This document shows positions 8,410 to 17,484 of a stretch of DNA of 64,000 bases, in pieces. Each line of letters begins with the position of its first letter. Position 1 is the first letter of the stretch. The DNA comes from Chloroflexota bacterium (GTDB taxonomy: Bacteria; Chloroflexota; Anaerolineae; Aggregatilineales; Phototrophicaceae). The stretch lies in contig JAPOXG010000022.1 in the NCBI GenBank assembly GCA_026707225.1, positions 23,744 to 87,743 on the forward strand. Reading direction: 5' to 3'. A program made the translations under genes and the position numbers. Under the pieces are notes generated by a model. It had not been told where the DNA came from. It made no database searches and worked only from the letters and a program-made list of their open reading frames with translations.

Positions 8410-11169
8410 ATGACCTTCACCAGTGAAACCACCCTTGCCCAAGTCATCGCATCGGCCAAGGGACGAGCCGTCCTCGTGACGCATCTGCCCGAACTGCTCG
8501 AAGGATCCAGGTCATTGCGTGACCCGAACCTGGCGCTGGCTGACCTGCCCTACCCCTGGCATCGGCGGCTGCCGGCGCTGCTGCGAGACCTAAACCGTCC
8601 GGCGGCCGAAGTGTGGACGCATGACGCCGAGCAGACTTCGATGAATGCGCTGGACCGGGAGTCTTTCGCGCCACGATACACGCCCTGGGACACGACGCCG
8701 CAGGACGTTGGGCTGAGCGCGGAATTGGTCACGCAGGCAACGGGCCCATCCAGCTTGTGCCTGGATGGCGAATGGCGGCTGGCCGAGGGCGGGAAATTGA
8801 CGGACAGACTGAACGGCGCCTGGGACGATTCCATTCCGGCGCAAGTCCCCGGAAGCGTGCACAGCGCTTTGGTCGAAGCCGGGCGCATCCCCGAAACTAC
8901 CTTCGGGCGCAACCAGGAAATCGCCCGTCAAGAAAGCTTCAAGACCTGGTGGCTGCGCCGCGATTTTGCCCGCCCAGACGATATGATTGGCGCGGACCTC
9001 AGGTTCGGCGGCGTCGCCAATCGCTGCACCGTCTGGCTGAATGGGGAGATGCTGGGGAGCCACGAAGGCATGTTCGGCGGACCCGATTTCGATATCGCCG
9101 GCCGCCTTCAGGAGCAGAATACCTTAATCCTGCGCCTCGATCCCGTGCCTTTCGAGATTGACAAGGGACGCGCCTTCAACCCCGATAGCAACGACAGCTG
9201 GAAGCGCACCGTCGTCTTCAACAATGTCTACGGCTGGCATTATTCCAACCTGCAATCGCTGGGAATCTGGCGCTCCGTGGAAATTCAGGATCGTCCGGCT
9301 GTTGCCCTTGTCGAGCCTTTCATGCGCACGGTCGACGCGGCGGCGGGCATCACCGAACTGGCGCTGCGCTTCGAGTCGCGCTCATCACCTTGGAGCGGGA
9401 CGCTGCAGGCGACGATCGCGCCGGAAAACTTCGACGGCGAGCCGTTTTCATTTTCGAAGCAGTTTGAATCGGGAACGGCGAATCTGACATGCAATCTACG
9501 TATTCAGATTCCCGATCCCAAAGTGTGGTGGCCCGTTGATATGGGCAATCAGCCTTTGTACCAAGTTGCGCTCTCCTTCCAGCCGGATGACGGCGGGCAA
9601 GCAGATGTCCAGCGCTTCAACTTCGGCTTGCGCACGATCGAGATGGCGCCGCTGCCGGGCGGTGCGCGACCCGATCGCTACAACTGGACCTTCGTGGTCA
9701 ACGGTCAGCCCATGTTCATCAAAGGCAGCAACTGGTGCACGCTGGACGCCTTGCTGGATTTCTCGCGCGACCGCTACGAGCGCTTTATCAAGCTGGCGGC
9801 GATGCAGCATGTGCAGATGTTCCGCCCCTGGGGCAGCGGCATGCCGGAAACCGACGACTTCTACGATCTCTGCGACCGCTACGGCATCCTCGTCATGCAG
9901 GAGTGGCCCACTGCCTGGAACAGCCATGTGACGCAACCCTACGATATGCTGGAAGAGACGGTGCGGCGCAACACGCTGCGCATCCGCAATCACCCATCGC
10001 TGGCGATGTACGGCGGCGGCAACGAATCCGGCGAGCCATTTGGGCCCGCCATCGATATGATGGGGCGCTTGAGCATCGAGCTTGACGACACCCGCGTCTT
10101 TCACCGGGGCGAGCCCTGGGGCGGCAGCACTCATGATTACGGCACCTACTGGGGGCGCCAGAACCTCGATTACAGCCTGAACATGACCTCGGTATTCTGG
10201 GGTGAGTTCGGGTTGGCTTGCAGCCCAGTTTACGAGTCGGCGCTGCGCTATCTGCCAGACGAGGAGAAAGATGTCTGGCCGCCATTGGAAGGCGGCGCCT
10301 TCGCCTATCACACACCGATATTCGACACCTATGATGATGTCTCCCGCTTGAAGCAGAACGCCTACTATTTTGTGCCGTCAGATTGCACCCTGGAGCAATA
10401 TACGATTGGCTCGCAGTTGTCGCAGGCGGTTGGCATCCGGCACACGCTGGAGCGGGCGCGCTGCCGTTGGCCGCACAGTACCGGCGCCCTCTATTACAAA
10501 TTGACGGACAACTATCCGGCCGCATCCTGGGCTTGCATTGATTGGTACGGCGCGCCCAAGATCGGCCATTATTTCTTCCAGGACGCCTTCGCCCCGCTGC
10601 TCGCCCCCGTGCTTTTCAGCAGCACGAACACAGTCGGTATACCGATCTCGCTGCCCGTCTTCCTGCTGGACGACGCCGGCGCGCTGGCGGATTCAAGCTG
10701 GCAAGTGACCGTGCGCGCGTACAGCGGCGATCTGCAGCTGATCAAGCGCGAAGATTATGCAGGTCAAGGCGGGATCGCCAATCCGCACAAGCTCAGCGAA
10801 TTTACGCTTACATTCGAAGAGACCGATACCGTACCGCTATTTGTGGTGTCGGAGGTTTGGAGTGACGGCGCGCTCGCCCAGCGCAGTTTCTATTTCGTGA
10901 ACTTCGAGCCGGTCAAAGGCAGCCTCTTCAATTTGCCCAAGACGTCGCTGGAGTTCGACCTGCAGGGCCGAAGCGCGACGGTGTGCAATACAGGCGATCT
11001 GCCGGCGGTCGCGGTGGATGTCTCGCGGCCGGGCTACCTGGATACCTTCACGGTATCGGATAATTATTTCTGGCTCGATGCCGGCGAGACGGTGACCGTT
11101 GAAGTCAGCGATGTCGATGGTCTGGACGTCAGCGCCTGGAATGCGCCTGCCGTTGGCTCCAAGAGCTAG
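8410..11169 (+). CDS. GH2 beta-mannosidase-like hydrolase with extra N-terminal module
   Basis: A 919-residue GH2 enzyme paralogous to 1477-4023 (about half the residues agree by eye). The core begins near residue 78 (MNALDRESFAP) with the sugar-binding domain, and the TIM barrel carries acid/base E539 (GGGNESGEPF) and nucleophile E599 (WGEFGLAC). The first 77 residues are absent from the paralogue. They contain a short helical, Leu-rich stretch (TLAQVIASAKGRAVLVTHLP) reminiscent of small modules attached to other bacterial glycosidases; that likeness is only by eye. The ATG at 8410 has AAGGA about 8 nt upstream. No signal peptide. It follows the binding protein in one unit and probably acts on its cargo. 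Confidence 0.88.
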   Translation: MTFTSETTLAQVIASAKGRAVLVTHLPELLEGSRSLRDPNLALADLPYPWHRRLPALLRDLNRPAAEVWTHDAEQTSMNALDRESFAPRYTPWDTTPQDVGLSAELVTQATGPSSLCLDGEWRLAEGGKLTDRLNGAWDDSIPAQVPGSVHSALVEAGRIPETTFGRNQEIARQESFKTWWLRRDFARPDDMIGADLRFGGVANRCTVWLNGEMLGSHEGMFGGPDFDIAGRLQEQNTLILRLDPVPFEIDKGRAFNPDSNDSWKRTVVFNNVYGWHYSNLQSLGIWRSVEIQDRPAVALVEPFMRTVDAAAGITELALRFESRSSPWSGTLQATIAPENFDGEPFSFSKQFESGTANLTCNLRIQIPDPKVWWPVDMGNQPLYQVALSFQPDDGGQADVQRFNFGLRTIEMAPLPGGARPDRYNWTFVVNGQPMFIKGSNWCTLDALLDFSRDRYERFIKLAAMQHVQMFRPWGSGMPETDDFYDLCDRYGILVMQEWPTAWNSHVTQPYDMLEETVRRNTLRIRNHPSLAMYGGGNESGEPFGPAIDMMGRLSIELDDTRVFHRGEPWGGSTHDYGTYWGRQNLDYSLNMTSVFWGEFGLACSPVYESALRYLPDEEKDVWPPLEGGAFAYHTPIFDTYDDVSRLKQNAYYFVPSDCTLEQYTIGSQLSQAVGIRHTLERARCRWPHSTGALYYKLTDNYPAASWACIDWYGAPKIGHYFFQDAFAPLLAPVLFSSTNTVGIPISLPVFLLDDAGALADSSWQVTVRAYSGDLQLIKREDYAGQGGIANPHKLSEFTLTFEETDTVPLFVVSEVWSDGALAQRSFYFVNFEPVKGSLFNLPKTSLEFDLQGRSATVCNTGDLPAVAVDVSRPGYLDTFTVSDNYFWLDAGETVTVEVSDVDGLDVSAWNAPAVGSKS

Positions 11170-12455
11170 GCTTTTGCCACATTCGTGATTTTCAGCACCA
11201 AGGGATTGGGCCACTTGCGATTGTTGTAAAGGCGCTGCGTCCGACAGAAAGTGACGCGCAATTCATTGCCGTCCTGTCGCCAGCGCGTCTTGGGATCGGC
11301 CTCGGGCTGATACTCCAGCACTTCGCCTGATTGGCCCAGCACCTCGATTTCCGTGGCGTCCGTCGCGCGCAGGCTCTTCAACGCAATCGTGCGCCAATCG
11401 CCCATCTCCAGCGGTGGCATGGTATCGAAGGCGTAGACCGTCCCTGCCTCCGCGTCCCAAGTGAAATAGGTCGCTATTTCGTGTGTCGCTTTCCAAGGGC
11501 GCACGCCGCGAGTCGCTTCGCCATTGACGAAGTTCCACAACCCGATCTCGCGGACGCGGTCGTCCATATTGCGCGGCAGCCGTCCGTCGGCGTCGGGTCC
11601 GCCGACCGCCAGCAACAGCGTGCCGCCGCGCGAGCGGATGTCGATCAGCAATTCGATCAGTTCGCGTCCGCTCTTCAGTTCGTCATTGCCGGCTTTGTAT
11701 TGCCATTGCGAGCCAATGGTGTAATGCGCCTCGAAGGGACCGCGCACATCGTCCCGGCGTTCTTGTTCCGGCGTGATGATGCCGCCGCGTGTGATCATGA
11801 CCTCGCGGTTCAGGCTCCAGGCGTATTCCACCAGCGAGCGCGTGGCGTCGCGGTAGCCGTCGAAGCACAAGATGTCCGGTTGATAGCGCTCCAGCAATTC
11901 GCGAATCTGCGATTTGTCGTAGGCCAGCAATTCGGCGTTATATTCGGGATTGGCGTAATCGTGAGCGCGGGCCGGCGTCTTGCCGCGCCGCCACTGAAAC
12001 CAGGCGTCATCGGGCGAAAAGTACATGCCCACTGGCAGATCAATTTCGCGCAGCGCTTCCACGTATTCGCGCAGAATATCATTGCCGTAGGGACTGTTCA
12101 TCACGTTGAAATCGGTCGTGGCCGTATCCCACATGCAGAAGCCGTTGTGGTTCTTCGCCGCGACGGTCACGTAATCAAAGCCGCAGAGCTCCGCCAAACG
12201 CGCGTACCAGCGGGCGTCGAAGTGTCGCGGATTGAAGAATGCCGGCAGCTGCGTGAAATAACGCCGCAGATAATCCGGCGAGGCGCCGATGACCGAATGC
12301 GCGTTGACCATGCCGAAGGACGCATCAACCGTCCAGTACAAGTACATGCCCAGCGCCATGTCCTGATACCATTCGAGGCGCTCTGGCGTATTGCGCATCT
12401 CGGTATAGACGCCCTGCGACGCGCGGTCTTGTTCTTTTTCCGCCCCCTGTGTCAT
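11166..12455 (-). CDS. GH29 alpha-L-fucosidase
   Basis: A 429-residue glycoside hydrolase family 29 protein, expected to release L-fucose from glycans with retention. The TIM barrel shows the family run HFDARWYARLAELCGFDYV, then AAKNHNGFCMWDTATTDFNV and YFSPDDAWF. The predicted nucleophile is D199 in ILCFDGYRD. A C-terminal beta-domain follows after about residue 330. No signal peptide, so the substrate must be imported first. The ATG at 12455 has AAGG about 8 nt upstream. It is the last gene of the minus-strand operon and meets the GH2 gene head-on, both using the same CTAG as stop codon. Confidence 0.9.
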   Translation of the reverse strand: MTQGAEKEQDRASQGVYTEMRNTPERLEWYQDMALGMYLYWTVDASFGMVNAHSVIGASPDYLRRYFTQLPAFFNPRHFDARWYARLAELCGFDYVTVAAKNHNGFCMWDTATTDFNVMNSPYGNDILREYVEALREIDLPVGMYFSPDDAWFQWRRGKTPARAHDYANPEYNAELLAYDKSQIRELLERYQPDILCFDGYRDATRSLVEYAWSLNREVMITRGGIITPEQERRDDVRGPFEAHYTIGSQWQYKAGNDELKSGRELIELLIDIRSRGGTLLLAVGGPDADGRLPRNMDDRVREIGLWNFVNGEATRGVRPWKATHEIATYFTWDAEAGTVYAFDTMPPLEMGDWRTIALKSLRATDATEIEVLGQSGEVLEYQPEADPKTRWRQDGNELRVTFCRTQRLYNNRKWPNPLVLKITNVAKA

Positions 12456-12547
12456 ATTTCTACCTTTCCGAAAAGTCTCGCGTGTCTTGTCTACTGCTCG
12501 CCATTCAGATTGGTCTCGCTCTGCTGGCTGACTTTGCAAATCGCCTA

Positions 12548-12615
12548 AATTATGGCTCGTTCGCCGGCGGCGCTCCCTAGTTCGCTGGGGAAGGGGCCGG
12601 GGGATGGGGTGTTGC
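12548..12615. repeat. GC-rich dispersed-type repeat entering the amidohydrolase C-terminus
   Basis: A run of the type CTCCCTAGTTCGCTGGGGA followed by a G-rich stretch reading AAGGGGCCGGGGGATGGGG. On the minus strand it encodes the low-complexity tail TPHPPAPSPAN of the amidohydrolase and supplies its stop codon. Such sequences are common dispersed elements in bacteria with similar genomes, as far as I recall; only one clear copy is seen here. Confidence 0.4.
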
Positions 12616-13545
12616 CCGCCAATACACGCGCAGCGCGTTCAATCCTAATACGTCCGCCAATTCCGCCTCGGACAAGAAGTCGCAGTGCAGCCGGACATAG
12701 TTCAGAAGCTGCCGATAACTGCCACTGGTGAGGAGACCGGGCGCATCGGCCCCCCACATGATCTTCTCAGCGCCGATCAGGTCCACCGCGCGCTTGATGT
12801 ACATCCGCGCCGCGGCGTAAGGATATTCATCGAAGTCAGCCGCATACGCGGGCAGCGCCGACAAATCAAAGTAGACGTTCCGCCGGCGACCCAACAAGAT
12901 CTGTTCGCTCCATTTGTCGTTGAGTTCGACATTGTCGTCCTCGCCTTCTCCAATGGGAGGCTGCGCCAAATGGGCGATGACGAAGGTCAAGTTGGGATGG
13001 CGCTCGGCGAGAGCGGCGACCGCTTCGGTCTGATAGGCTCGGCTGCCGATCTTGCCCAGATCCAGCGTGACCACCAGCCCGTCCTTTTCCGCCGCTTCAA
13101 AGATCCAGCCTTGCTCGGGCGCGTCAAGGCGCAGGTCGGGGTGGAGCCCGGTCAAGCCGGTCGGCTCGGTCAACTCAAACTTGAGGATGCGCAAACCATA
13201 CTCTTCTACGCACTTTTCATACACCTGCCTAACATCGGGTGCCAACGGATCAGGCGCAAAGGCGCCCATAAAGCGATCGGGAAAACGCTCAACAGCCGAA
13301 GCGACATAGGCATTTGCCTCGCCGTAAAAGGGTCCTTGCAGCAGCACCGCCCGCTCGACGCCTGCCCAGTCCATCTGCGCCAGTAGCGCTTCCGCCGGAA
13401 ACGCGGTTGTTTCGCAAAATGGCGGCAGCAGTTGAATCGTCTCTTCGCCCCAGCGCACTTGGCCCCAGGAGAGCGAGCGCGTGGGACCGTCCGCAGTCAT
13501 CCCCTTGACCGCCGTCATGATATGCGCATGCGCGTCGATGATCAT
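12577..13545 (-). CDS. Amidohydrolase family 2 (metal-dependent, lactonase-like)
   Basis: A 322-residue amidohydrolase_2 TIM-barrel hydrolase. The metal-binding HxH is at residues 6 and 8 (IIDAHAHI), a later His sits in VIAHLAQ, and the conserved Asp is in IMWGADAPG. Members include sugar-acid lactonases such as L-fucono-lactonase and decarboxylases. In this operon, after an alcohol dehydrogenase and beside a fucosidase, lactone hydrolysis is the best guess, but it is inference. The ATG at 13545 has no clear ribosome site and may be coupled to the gene upstream. The last dozen residues come from a G-rich repeat, so the native C-terminus may have been shorter. Confidence 0.82.
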   Translation of the reverse strand: MIIDAHAHIMTAVKGMTADGPTRSLSWGQVRWGEETIQLLPPFCETTAFPAEALLAQMDWAGVERAVLLQGPFYGEANAYVASAVERFPDRFMGAFAPDPLAPDVRQVYEKCVEEYGLRILKFELTEPTGLTGLHPDLRLDAPEQGWIFEAAEKDGLVVTLDLGKIGSRAYQTEAVAALAERHPNLTFVIAHLAQPPIGEGEDDNVELNDKWSEQILLGRRRNVYFDLSALPAYAADFDEYPYAAARMYIKRAVDLIGAEKIMWGADAPGLLTSGSYRQLLNYVRLHCDFLSEAELADVLGLNALRVYWRATPHPPAPSPAN

Positions 13546-13580
13546 ACTGTGCTAAAAGCTTTGCTTGCTGCTGGTGTGTC

Positions 13581-14498
13581 TTACGCGGACAAGCCCGTGA
13601 TCTGGCGCGCCTCTTCGGGCGAGGCGATCTCGCGCCCGACCTCCTTGGCGATGCGAACGGCGCGCTCGACCAGCTCGGCATTGCTCTGGGCATAGACGCC
13701 TTTTTCGATGTAGGGACAATCCTCCATGCCGACCCGCACATGACCGCCGATGGCGATGCCGTGAGCGATGACCGACCAGTAGACCTCGGGCGCCATGCAG
13801 CTCATACTCCAATTCATATTGTCAGGCAAATGATCGACCATGAATTGGATGCCCTTGGCCGATGGCGGCGTCCAGCTCTGGCCGGGCCAACCGAAGAACA
13901 GCGTCCCCCACAAGGGATCGGGAAGCAGACCGAGCTCGTCTTCGCGCCGGTCGCCCACCCAGAATTCGCCAGCCCGCACTTTTTCAATCGCCCAGAAGGC
14001 GCCCGTGCTGAAGCATTCGATCTCCAGCTTGACACCATTTTCATTCGCCAGGCGCGCGTACTCGCGCAGCTCGGAGATAGGATGAATGGAATAGCAGTAA
14101 CCGGCCGGGGGATGCTCGGGCGCCGGCTGAAAATACTCGTCATGAGAATCGAAGTTGATCGAGCTCATATCCGGCTTGAGCTTTTGCCAGAGCTCAATCT
14201 TCTGCTCCAGGCGAATGCTCGCCAAGCCGAATTGCACCACCGCCCCGCCAGTGCCGCGGATGCGCTCGGTAATCTCCGCCCAGCCATCCATGATCGGGAT
14301 CTGCAGCAGCCGGCCATCGGGCTGGATCTCGGTATCGCTGACATAAGAGCCGTGCACATGACATATCGAGGCGCCCGCGTTGATCGCGCGGACGTATTCC
14401 TCGGCGACGCCGGTTGGGTTATCGGGCTTAGGCCCGTTCGGATTATGTGGATAAGTCAAGGTCGTATCGCAGGTGACGGTGATAACCAGCTTGTCCAT
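13581..14498 (-). CDS. Beta-keto acid cleavage enzyme (BKACE, DUF849)
   Basis: A 305-residue member of the BKACE family, which uses Zn to condense a beta-keto acid with acetyl-CoA, giving acetoacetate and a new CoA ester. The metal-binding HxH is at residues 47 and 49 (ASICHVHG), and the family-typical GGHVRVGMEDCPY lies near the C-terminus. The substrate is not predictable from the sequence alone. In this operon the beta-keto acid might be a 3-dehydro sugar acid made by one of the neighbouring dehydrogenases. The ATG at 14498 is chosen for its GGAAGG ribosome site; an upstream in-frame start lacks one. Confidence 0.85.
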   Translation of the reverse strand: MDKLVITVTCDTTLTYPHNPNGPKPDNPTGVAEEYVRAINAGASICHVHGSYVSDTEIQPDGRLLQIPIMDGWAEITERIRGTGGAVVQFGLASIRLEQKIELWQKLKPDMSSINFDSHDEYFQPAPEHPPAGYCYSIHPISELREYARLANENGVKLEIECFSTGAFWAIEKVRAGEFWVGDRREDELGLLPDPLWGTLFFGWPGQSWTPPSAKGIQFMVDHLPDNMNWSMSCMAPEVYWSVIAHGIAIGGHVRVGMEDCPYIEKGVYAQSNAELVERAVRIAKEVGREIASPEEARQITGLSA

Positions 14499-14535
14499 GT
14501 TTTGCCTTCCCAATAAAGAACTTGATGTCGAAAGC

Positions 14536-14556
14536 GGGTGACCTGATAGACCGCCC
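14536..14556. repeat. Degenerate copy of the GGGCGACC palindrome
   Basis: GGTGACC-TGATA-GACCGCC is a decayed inverted repeat of the family seen intact at 34317 and elsewhere. It lies in the short gap between the alcohol dehydrogenase and BKACE genes. Confidence 0.4.
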
Positions 14557-14578
14557 AGACAGTTCTCACCATAGCTTT

Positions 14579-15598
14579 TCAGTCGTATGTCAAAACAATG
14601 CGGCCGGTAACGCCCGCGCGCAGCATGCCCAGAGCCTCGTTGACCTGGGCAAGCGGAACCGTCTGCCGAACGATCGAGCGCAGCGCGCCGCTCGCGTAGA
14701 GCTTGATGCAGCGGCTGAGATCGTTGCGCCGGCCCGCGCGCGTGCCGATGACTTCCTTTTCATTCTGCGCCAGTTCCTTTCCCGATAGCGGGAACAACTC
14801 GGGCGTATAACCGACCACCACCAGTCGTCCGCCCCGCCGCAGCGAGGCAAAACCAGCGGACACGGTGCCTTCCAAGCCGACCACGTCAATCGCGCGATCG
14901 ACGCCGAGGCCGTCGGTCAGACGCTGAACCTGCGATATTAGCGAATCGCCAGCCGTGCTTGAGAAGACGGACGCGCCCTGTTCCAGCGCCCATTCCGCTT
15001 TGGCTTCGTCAATATCAGCAGCGATCACCTCCAAGCCGGCCAAAGCCAGCAGCTGCGTCACGATGGAGCCGACGCCGCCGACGCCGATCACCAGCGCAAT
15101 GTCGCCCAGGGTCACATCGGCGCGATCCACAGCATGCAGCGCGGTCATGCCGGCGTCGCAGCAGGTCGCGCCATCGGCAAAACTCACCGCATCGGGCAGG
15201 CGAATGAGCTGCTGGGCTGGCAGGCAGACGCATTCGGCATAGCCGCCAGGCACATCGAGCACGCCGACGATGCCGCCCATATTGAGGCAAAGCTGCTCAC
15301 GAAAGCTGCGGCAATAGAAGCAACTCCCGCAGGTGATAAAGTTGTACACGGCGACGCGATCGCCCGGCGCGAATTCCGAGACGCCCGCGCCAACCGACAC
15401 AACGTCGCCGGCGATCTCGTGGCCCATGATGAAGGGCAATTTCGGCAGGTAACCAAAGCCTTCAAGTAGCTTCAGATCGGTGCCATCGATGCCGCAAGCG
15501 CGCACGCGAACCAGGGCTTTGCCCGCGCCCGGATTCGGCGGCGGGACGTCCTCAATCCGAAGCGGCTGGCCGAGTTCATGCAATAGCGCCGCTTTCAT
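14579..15598 (-). CDS. Zinc-dependent medium-chain alcohol/polyol dehydrogenase
   Basis: A 339-residue MDR-family dehydrogenase. The GroES-like domain has a catalytic-zinc Cys (VRACGIDGTD) and GHE, and a structural-zinc set of four Cys (CGSCFYCRSFREQLC). The Rossmann fold carries GVGGVG. The Asp of the following IAADI suggests NAD over NADP. It probably oxidises a sugar or sugar acid hydroxyl. The ATG at 15598 overlaps the isomerase stop by 4 bp (ATGA); longer readings have no ribosome site. A sugar 1-dehydrogenase role (fucose to fuconolactone) would suit the operon but is not proven by any motif. Confidence 0.87.
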   Translation of the reverse strand: MKAALLHELGQPLRIEDVPPPNPGAGKALVRVRACGIDGTDLKLLEGFGYLPKLPFIMGHEIAGDVVSVGAGVSEFAPGDRVAVYNFITCGSCFYCRSFREQLCLNMGGIVGVLDVPGGYAECVCLPAQQLIRLPDAVSFADGATCCDAGMTALHAVDRADVTLGDIALVIGVGGVGSIVTQLLALAGLEVIAADIDEAKAEWALEQGASVFSSTAGDSLISQVQRLTDGLGVDRAIDVVGLEGTVSAGFASLRRGGRLVVVGYTPELFPLSGKELAQNEKEVIGTRAGRRNDLSRCIKLYASGALRSIVRQTVPLAQVNEALGMLRAGVTGRIVLTYD

Positions 15599-16425
15599 TC
15601 GTCGTCCTCGCGGGCAATGCCGATCTCGATCAGGGCCTGGCGATAAAGCGGCAGACCCCAAAGATAACCCTGTTCGGGCATCGGATAGCCGTACATGTCC
15701 AGCGTTGACGTGCCGGCGAAACCGATCTCCTTCAGCGCTTGATTCATCGTCGCCAAATCGAGCGCGCCCTTGCCCGGCGGATAATGCAGCTCGCTGGTGA
15801 AGCCATCGGTATCGGCATAATGCAGGTGTTCAATCCGCGCTCCCAAGTCGTAGATTGCGTCTACGTAGCTCGCTGGTTGACCCACGCCATAATGGCAGAA
15901 GTCGTAGAGCACGCCGAAATGCGCGCGATCCAGCTGGTCACAGAGCTGCTTCATGAAGTCGTTGTCCATGCCCAGGGTGAAAGGATGCGGCTCGACGGTG
16001 AAACGAACGTCCTTCGGTCGCGCGTAATCGATCGCCTCGGTGAACAGCGAAACCAAAGTGGCGAGCAGGTCAGCATCGGGGATGTCGCTATCGGGGAGCC
16101 GCCGGCCTTCCCAGACCATCACATCGGCGACGCCCAACTCCAGCGCGTGATCGACATCCGCCTTAAGGCCCGCCAGCGTCCGGTTGTAGTTCGCAGTCGA
16201 GCCAAAGGGCTGAAAATAATCGGCGCCGACCGCGTTGTAGCCCCAGAGTTCTAATCCCAATTCAGCGGCGAATTCGCGAAATTGTTTCAGCAGGCTGGGG
16301 CTGCGGCAGCCAGCCAGATGCGGCGGCCACATTTCTACTGCGTTGCAGCCGGCCGCCGCCAAGCGCTGACAAGCCTCTTCCGCTGTGTAATCCTGAAATG
16401 TGATGGAATTGCCGCACAAACGCAT
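15595..16425 (-). CDS. Sugar isomerase/epimerase family TIM-barrel protein
   Basis: A 276-residue xylose-isomerase-like (AP endonuclease 2 family) TIM barrel. Candidate metal ligands lie in TVEPHPFTLG, FGVLYDFCHYG and IEHLHYADTDG. Relatives isomerise or epimerise unphosphorylated sugars, keto-sugars and inositols. A strong AAGGAG lies about 8 nt before the ATG at 16425. It sits between the Ldh2 and alcohol dehydrogenase genes in the operon, overlapping the latter. The substrate is unknown. Confidence 0.82.
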   Translation of the reverse strand: MRLCGNSITFQDYTAEEACQRLAAAGCNAVEMWPPHLAGCRSPSLLKQFREFAAELGLELWGYNAVGADYFQPFGSTANYNRTLAGLKADVDHALELGVADVMVWEGRRLPDSDIPDADLLATLVSLFTEAIDYARPKDVRFTVEPHPFTLGMDNDFMKQLCDQLDRAHFGVLYDFCHYGVGQPASYVDAIYDLGARIEHLHYADTDGFTSELHYPPGKGALDLATMNQALKEIGFAGTSTLDMYGYPMPEQGYLWGLPLYRQALIEIGIAREDDE

Positions 16426-16437
16426 CGCCCAATCTCC

Positions 16438-17484
16438 TTACACTGCCACGCCGAGTTCCGCCGCCAGCTCATTGAAGGCTTGCCACAATCGCTCCGGCAG
16501 CTCAATTCCGGCGCGCGAACGCTGTTTGGCGCTGCGATATTCGGGCTCGCCCGGGAAGAGCACTTCGTCGACGCCGGCGCGCGGCCGCGCAGATTTCGTA
16601 TGGGCGATGAGCTCGCGGGTGCGCCGCTTGAAATCAGCGATGTCTTCAAAGGCGGCGATGTTCATCACCTGAAACAAGACGCCATTGCCGTGTGTCGCGG
16701 CCGCCTCGCTGACATAACCGGCGCCGCTCAAGCCGCCGGCCAGCATCTCGATCATCACGCCCAGCGCGTAGCCCTTATGCCCGACCGGCCCGCCCAAGGG
16801 CAAGAGCCCGCCAGCGGGAGGACCATAAAAGTCATTCGGGTCGCGACTCGGGTTCCCGTCCGCGTCGATGATCACATTCTCCGGCAACTGGGCGCCGCGA
16901 AAGAAGTGATCGCGGACCTTGCCCTCGGGCATCACCGAAGCGGTGATATCGACCAGTACGGGCCATTCCATTCCGCTCGGCGCGGCGAAAGCCAGCGGCG
17001 TCGGCGTGAAGCGGCCTTCAATCCCGCCCCAGGGCGTCACGTTTCCCTTCCCGCCCGTCTGGGAATTGACGTAGGCTGTTCCTATCATGTCGCGCTCGGC
17101 CGCCATGACGACATATTCGCCCAGCCGCCCAATATGCGGGCTGTTCACCAGCGCCACCATGCTGACGCCCTGCCGCGCCGCGATCTCTATCGCCCGCTCC
17201 ATCGCGACCTTGGCGGCGACTTGGCCCCAAGTCCGCTGGGCATCCAGCAACGCGGTCGACCCCAACTCGCGCCGCGTCACGACTTCGGCTGACATGTCGA
17301 TAAAACCATCACGCGCGAACTCGGCATATTGCAACAGGCGCATAAAACCATGCGAATCATGCCCGGCCAGGTTGGCGCGTAGCAGCGTCTCTACTACCCA
17401 GGCCGAGCGCTCGGGCGGCGAGCCCAGGGCATTCAATATCGCTGTGCCCAGCGCCCGCAGTCGCTCTACTTTCATTCGTGGCAT
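16438..17484 (-). CDS. Ldh2-family malate/L-lactate/ureidoglycolate-type dehydrogenase
   Basis: A 348-residue member of the Ldh2/YiaK NAD(P)-dependent 2-hydroxyacid dehydrogenase family. Hallmarks are LAGHDSHGFMRL near residue 42, NSPHIGRLGEYV, NVTPWGGIEGRFTPTPLAFA and GPVGHKGYALGVMIEML. It would interconvert a 2-oxo acid and a 2-hydroxy acid. The ATG at 17484 is chosen because GGAG lies 7 nt upstream; an alternative ATG at 17475 overlaps the aldolase stop as ATGA but has no ribosome site. It partners an HpcH/HpaI aldolase, as does a second Ldh2 at 43054. Confidence 0.87.
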   Translation of the reverse strand: MPRMKVERLRALGTAILNALGSPPERSAWVVETLLRANLAGHDSHGFMRLLQYAEFARDGFIDMSAEVVTRRELGSTALLDAQRTWGQVAAKVAMERAIEIAARQGVSMVALVNSPHIGRLGEYVVMAAERDMIGTAYVNSQTGGKGNVTPWGGIEGRFTPTPLAFAAPSGMEWPVLVDITASVMPEGKVRDHFFRGAQLPENVIIDADGNPSRDPNDFYGPPAGGLLPLGGPVGHKGYALGVMIEMLAGGLSGAGYVSEAAATHGNGVLFQVMNIAAFEDIADFKRRTRELIAHTKSARPRAGVDEVLFPGEPEYRSAKQRSRAGIELPERLWQAFNELAAELGVAV

